A stretch of DNA of 64,000 bases, taken from assembly GCA_937974195.1 (NCBI GenBank), contig CALJIC010000200.1, positions 5,994 to 69,993 of the forward strand, read 5' to 3'. Position 1 is the first letter of the stretch, and each line of letters begins with the position of its first letter. A program made the translations under genes and the position numbers. This document shows positions 17,072-25,838 of the stretch, piece after piece. Source of the stretch: an uncultured Roseiflexaceae bacterium (GTDB lineage Bacteria; Chloroflexota; Chloroflexia; Chloroflexales; Roseiflexaceae). The notes under the pieces are model-generated. The model saw nothing but the letters and a program-made list of their open reading frames with translations, was not told the origin of the DNA and made no database searches.

Positions 17072-17108
17072 GCCGGGGCCTTCCGCCACTGAGCTTCGGA
17101 TACGCACC

Positions 17109-18356
17109 ATGAGCCTCGTCGAGTCCATCCGCGTCGCCTTCGGCAGCCTGGCCTCCAACAAGCTGCGCGCCGTGCTCACCATGCTCGGCATCATCATCGG
17201 CGTGGGCGCCGTGATCACGCTGCTGGCGCTCGGCGGCGCGATCCAGACGCTGGTGACGCGCGAGCTGCAGGGGCTCGGCTCCAACCTGATCTTCCTCTTC
17301 CCAGGGACGAATAACCCCGAGCAGAACCGCCGCGTGCCGCCCAAGCTGACCAACGAGGACGTGGCCGCCCTCGCCGACCCGCTGAACGTGCCCGCCGCCG
17401 CGGCCGTGGCCGCGCAGCTCACCCGCAGCGCGCTGATCGTCTACGGCGGCACGAGCTACGACGGGCGTGTGGCCGGCGTCACCGCCAACTACGCGCAGGT
17501 CCGCAGCGCGGCGGTGGCCGAGGGGCTGTTCTTCGATGAGAGCGCCGTGGAGGCCCGCTCGCGCGTGGCGGTCCTCGGCGCCGATGTGCGCGACGCGCTG
17601 TTCCCCGACGAGGACCCGATCGGCCGGCGCATCCGTATCAACGACATCGCCTTCGAGGTGATCGGCGTGATGGAGCGCAAGGGCGGCAACTTCGGCCCGA
17701 GCGAGGATAACCAGGTGTACGTGCCGATCTCCACCGCCCAGATCCGGCTCTTCCCGCGCCCCGCCGGCGCGGCGCCCAGCCGGGTGGACGTGAGCGTGGT
17801 CTACATCCAGGCGGTGGACGAGCGCAGCATCGACGCGGCGATCGACCAGATCACGGAGACGCTGCGCCGGCGCAACAACCTGACCTACCAGGACAACAAC
17901 TTCACCCTCGTCACCCAGGAGGACCTGGTGGCCTCGTTCGGCACGATCACCGGCGCGCTCACGGCGTTCCTCGGCGCGATCGCCGCGATCTCGCTCGTGG
18001 TGGGCGGGATCGGGATCATGAACATCATGCTCGTGTCGGTCACTGAGCGCACGCGCGAGATCGGGCTGCGCAAGGCGGTCGGCGCGCGCCGGAGGGACAT
18101 TCGCACGCAGTTCTTAGTGGAGGCGCTGGTGCTGAGCCTGACGGGCGGGCTGCTGGGGATCGCGCTGGGGTTCGGCCTGTCGGCCATCGGAACGCTGCTG
18201 CTGCGCGGCTTCGCGCCGGAGGCCGAGGCGCGCGTCCAGCCCGATGCGGTGCTCCTGGCCACGGCCACCTCGCTGGCCGTGGGGCTGGTGTTCGGCCTCT
18301 ACCCGGCGCTGCGCGCCTCGCGCCTCAACCCGATCGACGCGCTCAGGTATGAGTAG
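17109..18356 (+). CDS. MacB-type ABC transporter permease (no fused ATPase)
   Basis: This 415-residue permease has the MacB periplasmic core domain between the first membrane span (LTMLGIIIGVGAVITLLAL) and a C-terminal FtsX domain with three spans. These carry GGIGIMNIMLVSVTERTREI, GLRKAVGARR and LYPALRASRLNPIDALRYE. These are mechanotransmission-type transporters that drive substrates already outside the membrane. True MacB has its ATPase fused at the N-terminus. Here the ATPase is absent and must come from a separate LolD-like gene, not seen in this window. It starts 37 bases after the adaptor stop, so the two form one operon. Confidence 0.9.
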   Translation: MSLVESIRVAFGSLASNKLRAVLTMLGIIIGVGAVITLLALGGAIQTLVTRELQGLGSNLIFLFPGTNNPEQNRRVPPKLTNEDVAALADPLNVPAAAAVAAQLTRSALIVYGGTSYDGRVAGVTANYAQVRSAAVAEGLFFDESAVEARSRVAVLGADVRDALFPDEDPIGRRIRINDIAFEVIGVMERKGGNFGPSEDNQVYVPISTAQIRLFPRPAGAAPSRVDVSVVYIQAVDERSIDAAIDQITETLRRRNNLTYQDNNFTLVTQEDLVASFGTITGALTAFLGAIAAISLVVGGIGIMNIMLVSVTERTREIGLRKAVGARRRDIRTQFLVEALVLSLTGGLLGIALGFGLSAIGTLLLRGFAPEAEARVQPDAVLLATATSLAVGLVFGLYPALRASRLNPIDALRYE

Positions 18357-18389
18357 CGCCCGCGGCCGGAATGAGCGGCAGGAGGAGCC

Positions 18390-18406
18390 GGGCGCGCTCA
18401 GCGCCC
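18390..18406 (+). terminator. hairpin at the end of the MacA/MacB-like operon
   Basis: GGGCGC and GCGCCC form a six-pair stem with a five-base loop, followed by TT, 34 bases after the permease stop. It overlaps the 3' end of the convergent GT2 gene. Confidence 0.45.
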
Positions 18407-19369
18407 TTCCGCTGTAAGCGCGGCCAGCAGCGCGCGGTAGACCGCGAGCCGCTCGGCGCGCAGATCCCTGCGGTGGCCCAGCAGCCACTTGCCGCCCTCG
18501 ATCAGCGCCTCGGCCCCGTAGGCCAGCAGCAGGAAGCGCCGCACGACCTCCGCCAGCCGGCCGCCGTAGACCATCCGCACGTAGCGCAGCCGGCTGCGGT
18601 GGAAGGCGATCAGCCGCCGCGCCGGCACCTGCGCGCTGCTGCGGCCCTCGTGGTGGACGATCACGGCCTCGGGCAGGTAGACGATCCGCCCGCCCGCTGC
18701 CCGGAGCCGGCGCTGCCACTCCAGCTCCTCGGAGTACAGGCTGAACCCGGCGTCCAGCAGGCCGGCCCGCAGCACCGCGTCCCGCCGCACCAGCAGCGCC
18801 GCGCCGACCAGCCAGTCCACGTCCTGCTCGGCGTCGTCCGGCCGGTCCTGCATCCGGTAGCGCCGCGCCCAGGGATTCCCCGGCCAGCGCCACTCGAGCG
18901 GCGTGCTCTCCCAGAAGAACACCCCCGGCGTCGGGAAGCGGCGCCGCGTCGACTGAACCGCGCCGTCCGGGTAGCGCAGCTGCGGCCCCACCACCGCCAC
19001 GTCCGGGTGCTGCTCCAGGAAGCGCACCAGGCGCGGGATCGCGTCGCCGATGACCTCGGTATCCGGGTTGAGCAGCAGGAGATACTGCGGCGCGGAGTCG
19101 CCGGGAGACGTTTGGCTGGCCCCGAGCAGCACGCGCAGCGCCAGGTTGTTGCCGCCGGCGAACCCCAGGTTGCGGCCGGGCTCCAGCAGCAGCACCTCGG
19201 GGTGCTCGGCGCGCAGCATCTCCGCCGTCCCATCCGCCGAGTCGTTGTCCACCACCACCACGCGGTAGCCGATGCCCGAGCCGGCCAGCGAGGCGTGGAC
19301 GCTCTGGACCGAGCGGCGCAGCAGGTCGCGCACGTTCCACGAGACGATGATGACCGCCAGCTTGGTCAC
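18398..19369 (-). CDS. GT2 glycosyltransferase (rhamnosyltransferase-like)
   Basis: This 323-residue GT-A enzyme starts KLAVIIVSWNVRDLL, followed by VVVDNDSADGTAEML. Its metal-binding region is LLLLNPDTEVIGDAIPRL, and the acceptor-side segment FSLYSEELEWQRRLRAAG lies near residue 210. This is the pattern of the dTDP-rhamnosyltransferase-like subgroup of GT2. It should add a sugar to a surface glycan on the cytoplasmic membrane face. The start is a GTG at 19369 that overlaps the previous gene stop as GTGA, which indicates translational coupling. A frame running further upstream is only a shadow of the neighbouring gene. Confidence 0.85.
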   Translation of the reverse strand: MTKLAVIIVSWNVRDLLRRSVQSVHASLAGSGIGYRVVVVDNDSADGTAEMLRAEHPEVLLLEPGRNLGFAGGNNLALRVLLGASQTSPGDSAPQYLLLLNPDTEVIGDAIPRLVRFLEQHPDVAVVGPQLRYPDGAVQSTRRRFPTPGVFFWESTPLEWRWPGNPWARRYRMQDRPDDAEQDVDWLVGAALLVRRDAVLRAGLLDAGFSLYSEELEWQRRLRAAGGRIVYLPEAVIVHHEGRSSAQVPARRLIAFHRSRLRYVRMVYGGRLAEVVRRFLLLAYGAEALIEGGKWLLGHRRDLRAERLAVYRALLAALTAEGR

Positions 19370-20133
19370 AGCCGCTCCAGGCCCTTCAGGTGGATGTACT
19401 TCACCAGCTCGAAGTAGGCGAGCGTCGCGCACAGGAACAGCCCGAGCGCGCCGTCGCGGTAGCCCTTGAGCGCCACGAAGCGCCGGTAGAGCTCGCGCGC
19501 CGGCGCGCCGACGAAGTTGCGCCACCGCGCCCGCCGCCCGGCCAGATAGAGCGTCTGAGCCTCGTGCAGCGCGTAGCTGGTCTGCTTGCGCCACAGCTCG
19601 TCGAGGCGCTCGATGTTGAGGTGCAGCAGGTGGCCGCTCAGCGTGCCCGCCGGGCCGTCCAGCTCGGCAAACTCGTGCACCATCCGGAGCTCGTCGTAGC
19701 GCGCGCGGCCCCGCCGCAGCAGCCGCAGCTGGTGGTCCGGGTACCAGCCGCCGCCGCGCAGCGCCCGTCCGAAGAACAGGTTGTAGCGCGGGATCCAGTA
19801 GCCGGCGAGCTCCTGCGACTCGTGCGGGGCGCGCTCCGCACCCACGATCTGCGCGATCTCGTCCCGCAGCGCGTCCGTCACCCGCTCGTCGCCGTCCAGG
19901 AACAGCACCCACTCGCCGCGACACAGCTCGAGGGCCCGGTTGCGCTGCGCGCCGAAGCCGCGCCACGGCTCGACCAGCACCCGCGCGCCGCGCTCGCGGC
20001 ACAGCGCGGCGGTCCGGTCGCGGGTGCGGTCGTCGAGCAGCACGACGACCTCGTCGGCCAGGCCGGCCACGCTGTCGAGCGCGGCGCCGATGTGGCGCTC
20101 CTCGTCCCTGGCGATAATCGCGACGCTCAGCAT
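19366..20133 (-). CDS. GT2 glycosyltransferase (WaaE/KdtX-like)
   Basis: This 255-residue GT-A enzyme begins MLSVAIIARDEERHIG, with VVVLLDDRTRDRT and the metal-binding WVLFLDGDERVTD. It then has the YNLFFGRALRGGGWYPDHQ and LRLLRRG segments typical of the WaaE-type beta-1,4-glucosyltransferase subgroup. A C-terminal amphipathic or membrane-associated helix (LGLFLCATLAYFELVKYIHL) probably tethers it to the membrane. It is the middle gene of three overlapping GT2 genes. Its start overlaps the upstream GT2 stop by seven bases, and its stop overlaps the downstream GTG. Confidence 0.88.
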   Translation of the reverse strand: MLSVAIIARDEERHIGAALDSVAGLADEVVVLLDDRTRDRTAALCRERGARVLVEPWRGFGAQRNRALELCRGEWVLFLDGDERVTDALRDEIAQIVGAERAPHESQELAGYWIPRYNLFFGRALRGGGWYPDHQLRLLRRGRARYDELRMVHEFAELDGPAGTLSGHLLHLNIERLDELWRKQTSYALHEAQTLYLAGRRARWRNFVGAPARELYRRFVALKGYRDGALGLFLCATLAYFELVKYIHLKGLERL

Positions 20134-21080
20134 CTGGCGTTCTGCAGAATCGCGCCGTAGGCCCACAGCCGCGCCCGCAGCTCCTCGCGCCCGATGCGCC
20201 CGCGGGCGTAGTCGCGCCAGGCGAGCAGCGTCCAGCGCAGCGCCCCGGCGGTGATCAGGCGGGCGTGGCGCCTGGCCGCGGCCACGCCGTAGTGCAGCCG
20301 GAAGAAGCGCAGCCGGCTGGCGTACAGCGCCACCAGCATGCGCGCCCGCACCTGGCTGGTCGAAGCCCCGCCGACGTGCGTGACGCGCGCCTGCGGCACC
20401 TGCCAGATCGCCCAGCCGGCGCGGCGCACGCGCAGGCACCAGTCCACCTCCTCGGCGTACATGAAGTACCCCTCGTCGAGCAGACCCACCTGCGCCAGCA
20501 CCTCCGGGCGGGTCATGATGCACGCCCCGAGCGGGTGGTCGATCGGGAAGGGCTCGTCGCCGCGCTCCTGGGGGTAGCGGCCGTGCCACCACGAGCCGTA
20601 CAGCCTGCCGGGCAGCACCTCGCCCGGCGGGAACAGGTCGAGCGCGGTCATCGCCAGCGTCGGGAAGCGGAACGCCGCCGCCTGGGTCGAGCCGTCCGGG
20701 TTGAGCAGGCGCGGCCCCACGGCGCCGACGCGCGGGTGGGCCTCCAGAAAGGCCGCCAGCGCCTCGATCGCCCCGGGCTGGACGACGGTGTCCGAGTTCA
20801 GCATCAGGAGGAAGGCGGGCGGGCGATCGCCGGGAGCCGCTCCCGCCAACAGGGCGCGCAGCGCGCGGTTCGTCCCCCCGGCGAACCCCAGGTTGCTCGC
20901 GCTCTCGATCAGCTCGACCTCGGGGAATGACTCGCGCACCATCGCCGGGCTGCCGTCGCGCGAGGCGTTATCCACGACGACGACCCGCAGCGGCAGGGTG
21001 CAGGCCCGCAGCGACTCGAGGCAGGCCCGCAGCAGCTCGCGGGTGTTATAGGAGACGATAGCGACGCCGACGCACAGCAT
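20127..21080 (-). CDS. GT2 glycosyltransferase (first of three)
   Basis: This 317-residue GT-A enzyme has GVAIVSYNTRELL, VVVDNASRDGSPAMV, NLGFAGGTNRAL, the metal site LLMLNSDTVVQPGAI and the acceptor segment YFMYAEEVDWCLRVRRAG. It belongs to the same rhamnosyltransferase-like group as the third gene of the operon, and the two are probably old duplicates. ATG 21080 was chosen because the GT-A strand begins within four residues of it. The three enzymes together could build a repeating oligosaccharide or decorate a wall polymer. The nearby LCP protein would be a reasonable attachment enzyme (inference). Confidence 0.87.
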   Translation of the reverse strand: MLCVGVAIVSYNTRELLRACLESLRACTLPLRVVVVDNASRDGSPAMVRESFPEVELIESASNLGFAGGTNRALRALLAGAAPGDRPPAFLLMLNSDTVVQPGAIEALAAFLEAHPRVGAVGPRLLNPDGSTQAAAFRFPTLAMTALDLFPPGEVLPGRLYGSWWHGRYPQERGDEPFPIDHPLGACIMTRPEVLAQVGLLDEGYFMYAEEVDWCLRVRRAGWAIWQVPQARVTHVGGASTSQVRARMLVALYASRLRFFRLHYGVAAARRHARLITAGALRWTLLAWRDYARGRIGREELRARLWAYGAILQNARC

Positions 21081-21242
21081 AGCGGCGCGGATTGTAGCAG
21101 GGGACACCGCGGCGCGCAACTTGTGGTGGGCGTCGCGCCCCACGCCTCCTCGGACGGGGCGCGGGGGCGCCTAGCGGCCCGCGGCGAAGGCGCGTGTGCC
21201 GCTGGCACGGCGCGTGCCTTATACGAGCGCATCTGTCTAGTG

Positions 21243-21283
21243 GTAGGGCTGACGCAGCGGCGGGGATGCCGCGCAGGCCCTAC
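21243..21283 (+). repeat. inverted-repeat hairpin element, short copy
   Basis: GTAGGGC (21243-21249) pairs with GCCCTAC (21277-21283). The stem continues through CGC and GCGGC/GCCGC with small bulges. The left arm AGGGCTGACGCAG resembles the AGGAGTTACGCGG arm of the copies at 8266 and 45179. It ends 10 bases before the M48 start codon. Confidence 0.45.
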
Positions 21284-21293
21284 GTTTGGAGAA

Positions 21294-22151
21294 ATGGACA
21301 AAGCGATGATTGGTACATCACGCCAGGCTGGCACAGGTGGGCGCGGCATCAGCGGCCGCCTGATCGTCGCGCTGATCGTGGCGCTCATCTCGATCGTCGG
21401 CTACTTCGGCGCGCGCCAGGTCAACCCGGTCACGAACGAGACGCAGAACATCTCGATGACCGTCGAGCAGGAGATCGGCCTCGGACGGCAGGCGGCCCCC
21501 GAGCTAGCCGCCCAGTACGGCGGCCAGACCCAGAACGCCGAGCTGCAGGCCACCGTGGAGCGCGTCGGCGGCGCGCTCGTCCAGCAGTCGGAGGCCAGCG
21601 CCGCCCCCTACCCCTTCGAGTTCCACGTGCTCGCCGACCAGCAGACGATCAACGCGTTCGCGCTGCCCGGCGGGCAGGTGTTCGTCACCGAGGGGCTGCT
21701 CCAGCTGCTCGAGACCGAGGGCGAGCTAGCGGGCGTCCTGGCCCACGAGATCTTCCACGTCGTCGGGCGGCACTCGGCGGAGCAGGTGGCGCGCGCGCAG
21801 CTCGCCGAAGGGCTGACGGGCGCCGCGGTGATCGCCGCCTACGACCCGAACGACCCATCGAGCGCGCAGAGCGCGCAGGTCGCCCTGCTCGTCGGCCAGG
21901 TCGTCAACATGCGCTTCGGCCGCGAGGACGAGCTCGAGTCGGACCACGAGGGCGTGAGCTACATGGCCGCGGCCGGCTACGACCCGCGGGCGATGGTCAG
22001 CGTGATGCAGAAGCTGAATCAGGCCAACGAGGGTGCCCAGCCGCCGGAGTTCCTCAGCACACACCCCGACCCCGAGCGCCGCATCGAGCGGATCGAGGAG
22101 GCGATCGCCGCGCAGTTCCCGAACGGCGTGCCCGAGGATCTGAAGGACTGA
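21294..22151 (+). CDS. M48-family membrane metalloprotease
   Basis: This 285-residue zinc protease has a single N-terminal membrane anchor (residues 19-37, RLIVALIVALISIVGYFGA). Its peptidase M48 domain has the HEIFH zinc motif near residue 151, followed by VVGRHSAEQ. The third ligand is the Glu of ELESDHEGVSYMAAAGYDP near 217. NAFALPGGQVFVTEGLL is the classic M48 pre-motif. The layout resembles LoiP/BepA-type proteases, which degrade misfolded envelope proteins. The anchor would place the catalytic domain outside the membrane. ATG 21294 has TTGGAG seven bases upstream, directly after the hairpin element, so access to the ribosome site could depend on that structure. Confidence 0.9.
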   Translation: MDKAMIGTSRQAGTGGRGISGRLIVALIVALISIVGYFGARQVNPVTNETQNISMTVEQEIGLGRQAAPELAAQYGGQTQNAELQATVERVGGALVQQSEASAAPYPFEFHVLADQQTINAFALPGGQVFVTEGLLQLLETEGELAGVLAHEIFHVVGRHSAEQVARAQLAEGLTGAAVIAAYDPNDPSSAQSAQVALLVGQVVNMRFGREDELESDHEGVSYMAAAGYDPRAMVSVMQKLNQANEGAQPPEFLSTHPDPERRIERIEEAIAAQFPNGVPEDLKD

Positions 22152-22161
22152 TCGCGATCGG

Positions 22162-22191
22162 TTGTCCACATTTTGTGGAAATTGTGGATGA
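22162..22191. promoter_or_regulatory. cluster of DnaA-box-like nonamers
   Basis: TTGTCCACA (plus, 22162-22170), ATTTCCACA (minus, 22174-22182) and TCATCCACA (minus, 22183-22191) lie within 30 bases. Each differs by one or two bases from the consensus TTATCCACA. TCCACA-TTT-TGTGGA is also a short perfect palindrome. Confidence 0.4.
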
Positions 22192-22255
22192 CTGCCACAA
22201 AAAGTAGGCGGCGCGCGGGCATATGGGCATGCGCCACCGCGAGAAACCGTGTAAG

Positions 22256-22308
22256 CAGGCAGGGGCACCGGGCGGCGAGGACACGCAGCTCGGCGCCCCT
22301 GCCTGTTT
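22256..22308 (+). terminator. long-loop hairpin after the M48 gene
   Basis: CAGGCAGGGGC (22256-22266) and GCCCCTGCCTG (22295-22305) form a perfect 11-pair stem followed by TTT. The 28-base loop can pair further through CCGGGC and AGCTCGG segments. Confidence 0.6.
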
Positions 22309-22507
22309 CGAGCGATGACGATATGATGACAGCGCTCACAAGCCGTAACGATTCCGCTAGCGTATGACGTTCAAACCGTAGTGGAACGCGCCACCCACGC
22401 CGCATATCATTAGGTGTGGCGCAGCGTCGATGATGCTATTCCACGGCGCCCGCCGCCGAGCGCAGACCAGCACAGGAACAGGTGTTTATTCTCGGAGGAA
22501 TCCTCGC

Positions 22508-24517
22508 ATGCGCCACAGGTTCAAACTGGTGTTCACTGCTGCCCTCGCGCTCCTCTGCATCCTGCCGCTGACAGTGATGAGCCAGCAGACAGCTGCGCCG
22601 GCCCCGGTCTGGCCGGCTGAGCCGTTCCGCCTCCTCTGGCAGCGCACCGACGGGCTCGTCGCCCAAGGGGCCGCGCCCTACAGCTGGTACTGGGGGCCCG
22701 AGCCGCTCAGCCCACCGCTGCTGGAGCGCAACGAGGAGGCGCCTGGCCGAAAGCACCTGGTCGTCTACTACGACAAGGGCCGGATGGAGCTGCCCCTTCC
22801 GCTCGCCAACGGCCAGTCGACCGCACCGGCAACCTTCGGGCGCCTGGTGTACGAGATGGTCAGCGGCAACCTGCAACGCGGCGAGCGCCGCTTCGACCCC
22901 GGTCCGGCCGCGCGCATCCCAGTCGCCGGCGACCTCGACGACCCGCTCGCGCCGACCTACGCCTCCTTCACCCGCGTGGCCGCGCTCGACGGCTCGTCCG
23001 TCGCGCCGCGCGCGCCCAACGGCCACCCGGCGCTGCAGATCGACCGGGCGGGGACGATCACCCCGCGCGCGGACCTGGCCACCGCCTACCCCGAGTCGAC
23101 CTACGCCGCCTACGACGAAGTGACCGGGCACAACATCCCGCGCGTCTTCGTCGACTTCATCAACCAGCGCGGCCCGGTGCAGACGCAGGCCGGCCGGCGC
23201 ACCGAGCAGATCGTGGACCCGCTGGCGGTGGTCGGCCGGCCGATCAGCGAGGCGTACTGGACCGAGGTGACGCTCAACGGGCGCCCGCAGACGGTGCTGG
23301 TGCAGCTGTTCGAGCGCCGGGTGCTGACCTACAACCCGGCCAACCCGGCGCGCTTCCGCGTGGAGTTCGGCAACGCCGGCCTGCACTACTACATCTGGCG
23401 CTACACGTCGCCCGAGGCCCGCGACGGCCGCGTCGAGCAGCTGGTCAGCCACTTCGAGAACGGCGAGCAGGCGCTCAACGGCAACTACTGGTTCAGCTTC
23501 GACGACCGCAACGACGGCGGCACCTCCACCGCCACCGCCCGCCCGATCGGCCCCGGCGTGTGGGGCAGCGTCCGCGCCATGCGGCTGGACTACAGCGTCA
23601 CCACCGCGATCCCGTTCAGCTTCGCCGAGATGGCGCTCAACCTGGACGTCAACGGCGCGCCGCGCGACCTCCGCGGCGTCTCTGCGGTCGGCTTCTGGGC
23701 GCGCGGCGACGGCCGCAGCTTCGCGGTGCGCATCAGCAGCGCCTACGCCGACGAGCCGTTCGCCGCGACGTTCGTGGCCCCCAGCGAGTGGACCTGGATC
23801 GAGCTGCCGCTCGCCGGCTTCACCCAGCGCGCCGGCGTGCCGCAGATCCCCCGTGACCAGGCGCTGGCCGCGGTCACGCGTATCGGCTTCCGGCCCAGCG
23901 AGCGCCCGGCCGCGGGGTTCCTCGACATCGACGACCTGACGCTGATCCGCGGCGCGACCGTGGCCCCGCCGCCGCCGGGCCCGACGCTGCTCTCCGACTT
24001 CGAGGGCGGCAGCAAGGAGACCATGCTCGGCACGGAGTGGTTCACCTACGATGACCGGGCCGACGGCGGGAGCTCGACGGCCGAGCTGGTGGTTGTGGAT
24101 GGCGCCGGCCCGAACGGCGGCAGCGCGCTGCGCTTCCGCGGCTCCTTCAACAGCCAGTGGGGCAACGAGCCGTACCTCGGCATGGGGACGCGCCTGGCGC
24201 CAGAGGGGCAGACCGTGGACCTGTGCGACTACCAGGCGGTGAAGATCAGCGTGCGCACCGACGGCCAGGTCTACCGGCTGCAGCTCAACTCACCGCTCAT
24301 TGAGGACGACAGCGAGTACGGGATCTCGATCGTCGCGCCGGCGAACCAGTGGACGCCGCTCCACATCCCGCTCAAGCTGCTCACGCCGCCCGCCACGGCG
24401 AAGGATGTCATCCCGATGTCCGTGGCCTGCACGCAGATCGAGAGCCTGATCATCACGCCGCTCAACAAGCCGCGCGCCTTCCAGCTGATGGTGGACGATG
24501 TGGCGCTGGTGCGGTAG
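22508..24517 (+). CDS. secreted protein with two CIA30/CBM-like jelly-roll domains
   Basis: This 669-residue protein has a signal peptide (MRHRFKLVFTAALALLCILP) and a GGAGGA ribosome site eight bases before ATG 22508. The first third is a region I cannot name, with PYSWYWGPEP and YDEVTGHNIPRVFVDFINQR. The last two thirds hold two similar beta-sandwich modules. One starts LVSHFENGEQALNGNYW and the other LLSDFEGGSKETMLGTEWF. Each has a DDRxDGG-S/T-S/T motif and ends LDIDDLTLIRG or LMVDDVALVR. That pattern is typical of CIA30 and CBM11-like domains that bind glycans. It probably works outside the cell on polysaccharide. It is convergent with the GH8 gene of the polysaccharide locus, across a shared terminator. 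Confidence 0.75.
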   Translation: MRHRFKLVFTAALALLCILPLTVMSQQTAAPAPVWPAEPFRLLWQRTDGLVAQGAAPYSWYWGPEPLSPPLLERNEEAPGRKHLVVYYDKGRMELPLPLANGQSTAPATFGRLVYEMVSGNLQRGERRFDPGPAARIPVAGDLDDPLAPTYASFTRVAALDGSSVAPRAPNGHPALQIDRAGTITPRADLATAYPESTYAAYDEVTGHNIPRVFVDFINQRGPVQTQAGRRTEQIVDPLAVVGRPISEAYWTEVTLNGRPQTVLVQLFERRVLTYNPANPARFRVEFGNAGLHYYIWRYTSPEARDGRVEQLVSHFENGEQALNGNYWFSFDDRNDGGTSTATARPIGPGVWGSVRAMRLDYSVTTAIPFSFAEMALNLDVNGAPRDLRGVSAVGFWARGDGRSFAVRISSAYADEPFAATFVAPSEWTWIELPLAGFTQRAGVPQIPRDQALAAVTRIGFRPSERPAAGFLDIDDLTLIRGATVAPPPPGPTLLSDFEGGSKETMLGTEWFTYDDRADGGSSTAELVVVDGAGPNGGSALRFRGSFNSQWGNEPYLGMGTRLAPEGQTVDLCDYQAVKISVRTDGQVYRLQLNSPLIEDDSEYGISIVAPANQWTPLHIPLKLLTPPATAKDVIPMSVACTQIESLIITPLNKPRAFQLMVDDVALVR

Positions 24518-24537
24518 GGGGAAGTGCCGGGAATCAG

Positions 24538-24596
24538 AACGCCGAGAGGGGCGCGGGAGAAGCCAGGCGACCTGGTCCCGCGCCCCTCTCGGCGTT
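24538..24596. terminator. bidirectional 21-pair terminator
   Basis: The arms 24538-24558 and 24576-24596 are perfectly complementary over 21 bases (GC-rich, ending in AA/TT). The loop contains a further CCAGG/CCTGG hairpin. It lies between two convergent genes, 20 bases after one stop and 7 bases after the other. Confidence 0.85.
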
Positions 24597-24603
24597 TCGT
24601 GAG

Positions 24604-25833
24604 CTACGCCGCCAGGTTCGGCAGCGCGCCGGCGTAGAGCGCCACGCCGAACCAGAGCCAGTTCTGGGTGTAGTACGCCCGCGGATCGTCCCAGTACACC
24701 TGGCCGTCGCGCTCGGTGAAGCGCGGAGCCAGCTTCTCCGCGTACATGCGCGGCGCCAGCTCCGGCTCGGCCACCAGCAGATTGGCCATCAGCCCGGCGT
24801 AGATCGGCGCCGATTCGTGCAGCTCGACCGGCCGGCCATCGTGGCTGTACACGGCGGAGATGCTGCCCTCCTTCTGCCACACCTTGCGCAGGAAGTCGCT
24901 CTGGTACAGGTAGCGCGCGGCGCGCTCCTCGCCGAACCACATCCAGTCCAGCGCCACGCGCCAGTAGGTGCGGAACGCGTCGTAGCCGAAGTTGGTATCC
25001 AGCTCCGGCAGCGGCGCGACGATCGCCCCGTCGTCGCGGCGGATCGCGCACCAGTTCGGCGGCAGGCCCACCGGCTGGCCCTGGCCGAGCGGCTGGCCGG
25101 AGGCGGCGAACAGGACGTCGTACGAGGTGTCCACCAGCATGGGCCAGGCGCGCTCGGGGTCCACCTCAGCGAAGATCCGGTACGCGTACGGCGCCAGGTA
25201 GGAGGGGTTCAGCGTCGGGTTCTCCTGATCCTGCGCCCAGTTGCCGGCGGCCATGTACGGGCGCCCGCCGACGGTCACGACCGACTGCTGCCACAGGTCG
25301 CGCAGCACCGCGCGCGCCTGGTTCAGGTATATCTCGCCACCCCAGCGGTGGTAGGCGAAGATCAGCGCCAGCGCGATATCCTGGTCGGCGTCGGAGGCGA
25401 TGTTCGAATCCAGCACGCCCCAGGTTCCGTCCGCGCCCCGGCCCCACAGAAACGCGAACAGCGCGTCGCCGCGGACGCGCAGGTTGGCGTTCGTCCAGTC
25501 CAGCACCCGGTCGAAGGTGGCGCGGTCGTTCTGCCACACGGCCTTCAGCAGCGAGTAGGACTGGCCCTCGGAGGTGGTCGCCATCTCGCGCATCGGGTCC
25601 ATGGTGCGCCCGTCGCTCTGGATGAAGTGGACCCGGTAGCTGCTCCAGCTGCGCCGCAGCATCTCCTCCGGCGGCAGGGCGGGCGTCGGCGTCGGCGCGC
25701 CGGAGCCCTGTGCCGCCGGGCTCGGGGCAGGGGTGGGCGCGACGCTCGCGCTGGAGCTGCACCCGGTCAGCACAGGGAGCGCGGCGCCGGCGAGCAGTGC
25801 CGCCGACGCCGCGAGAAACGCTCGTCTTCGCAT
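24604..25833 (-). CDS. GH8-family glycoside hydrolase lipoprotein
   Basis: This 409-residue enzyme has a twin-arginine-like start (MRRRAFLAAS), a lipobox LTGC (Cys25) and a Ser/Pro/Thr-rich linker to about residue 55. The (alpha/alpha)6 GH8 domain follows, the family of BcsZ-type endoglucanases found in cellulose operons. The proton donor is Glu89 in TTSEGQSYSLLKAVW, and the Asp-rich subsite motif is SDADQDIAL (148-156). It should trim or edit a beta-1,4-linked polymer at the cell surface. It is the last gene of the four-gene locus headed by the GT2 synthase. Its ATG 25833 is five bases after the pseudokinase stop. Confidence 0.85.
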   Translation of the reverse strand: MRRRAFLAASAALLAGAALPVLTGCSSSASVAPTPAPSPAAQGSGAPTPTPALPPEEMLRRSWSSYRVHFIQSDGRTMDPMREMATTSEGQSYSLLKAVWQNDRATFDRVLDWTNANLRVRGDALFAFLWGRGADGTWGVLDSNIASDADQDIALALIFAYHRWGGEIYLNQARAVLRDLWQQSVVTVGGRPYMAAGNWAQDQENPTLNPSYLAPYAYRIFAEVDPERAWPMLVDTSYDVLFAASGQPLGQGQPVGLPPNWCAIRRDDGAIVAPLPELDTNFGYDAFRTYWRVALDWMWFGEERAARYLYQSDFLRKVWQKEGSISAVYSHDGRPVELHESAPIYAGLMANLLVAEPELAPRMYAEKLAPRFTERDGQVYWDDPRAYYTQNWLWFGVALYAGALPNLAA

Positions 25834-25838
25834 AGGCG

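Larger units (their letters stand above)
22152..22507. other. 356-base intergenic region
   Basis: Apart from the DnaA-box-like cluster at 22162-22191 and the long hairpin at 22256-22308 listed separately, I see no gene. The segment 22310-22500 is moderately AT-rich and must hold the promoter for the secreted protein at 22508. No clear -35/-10 pair was found. Confidence 0.4.
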
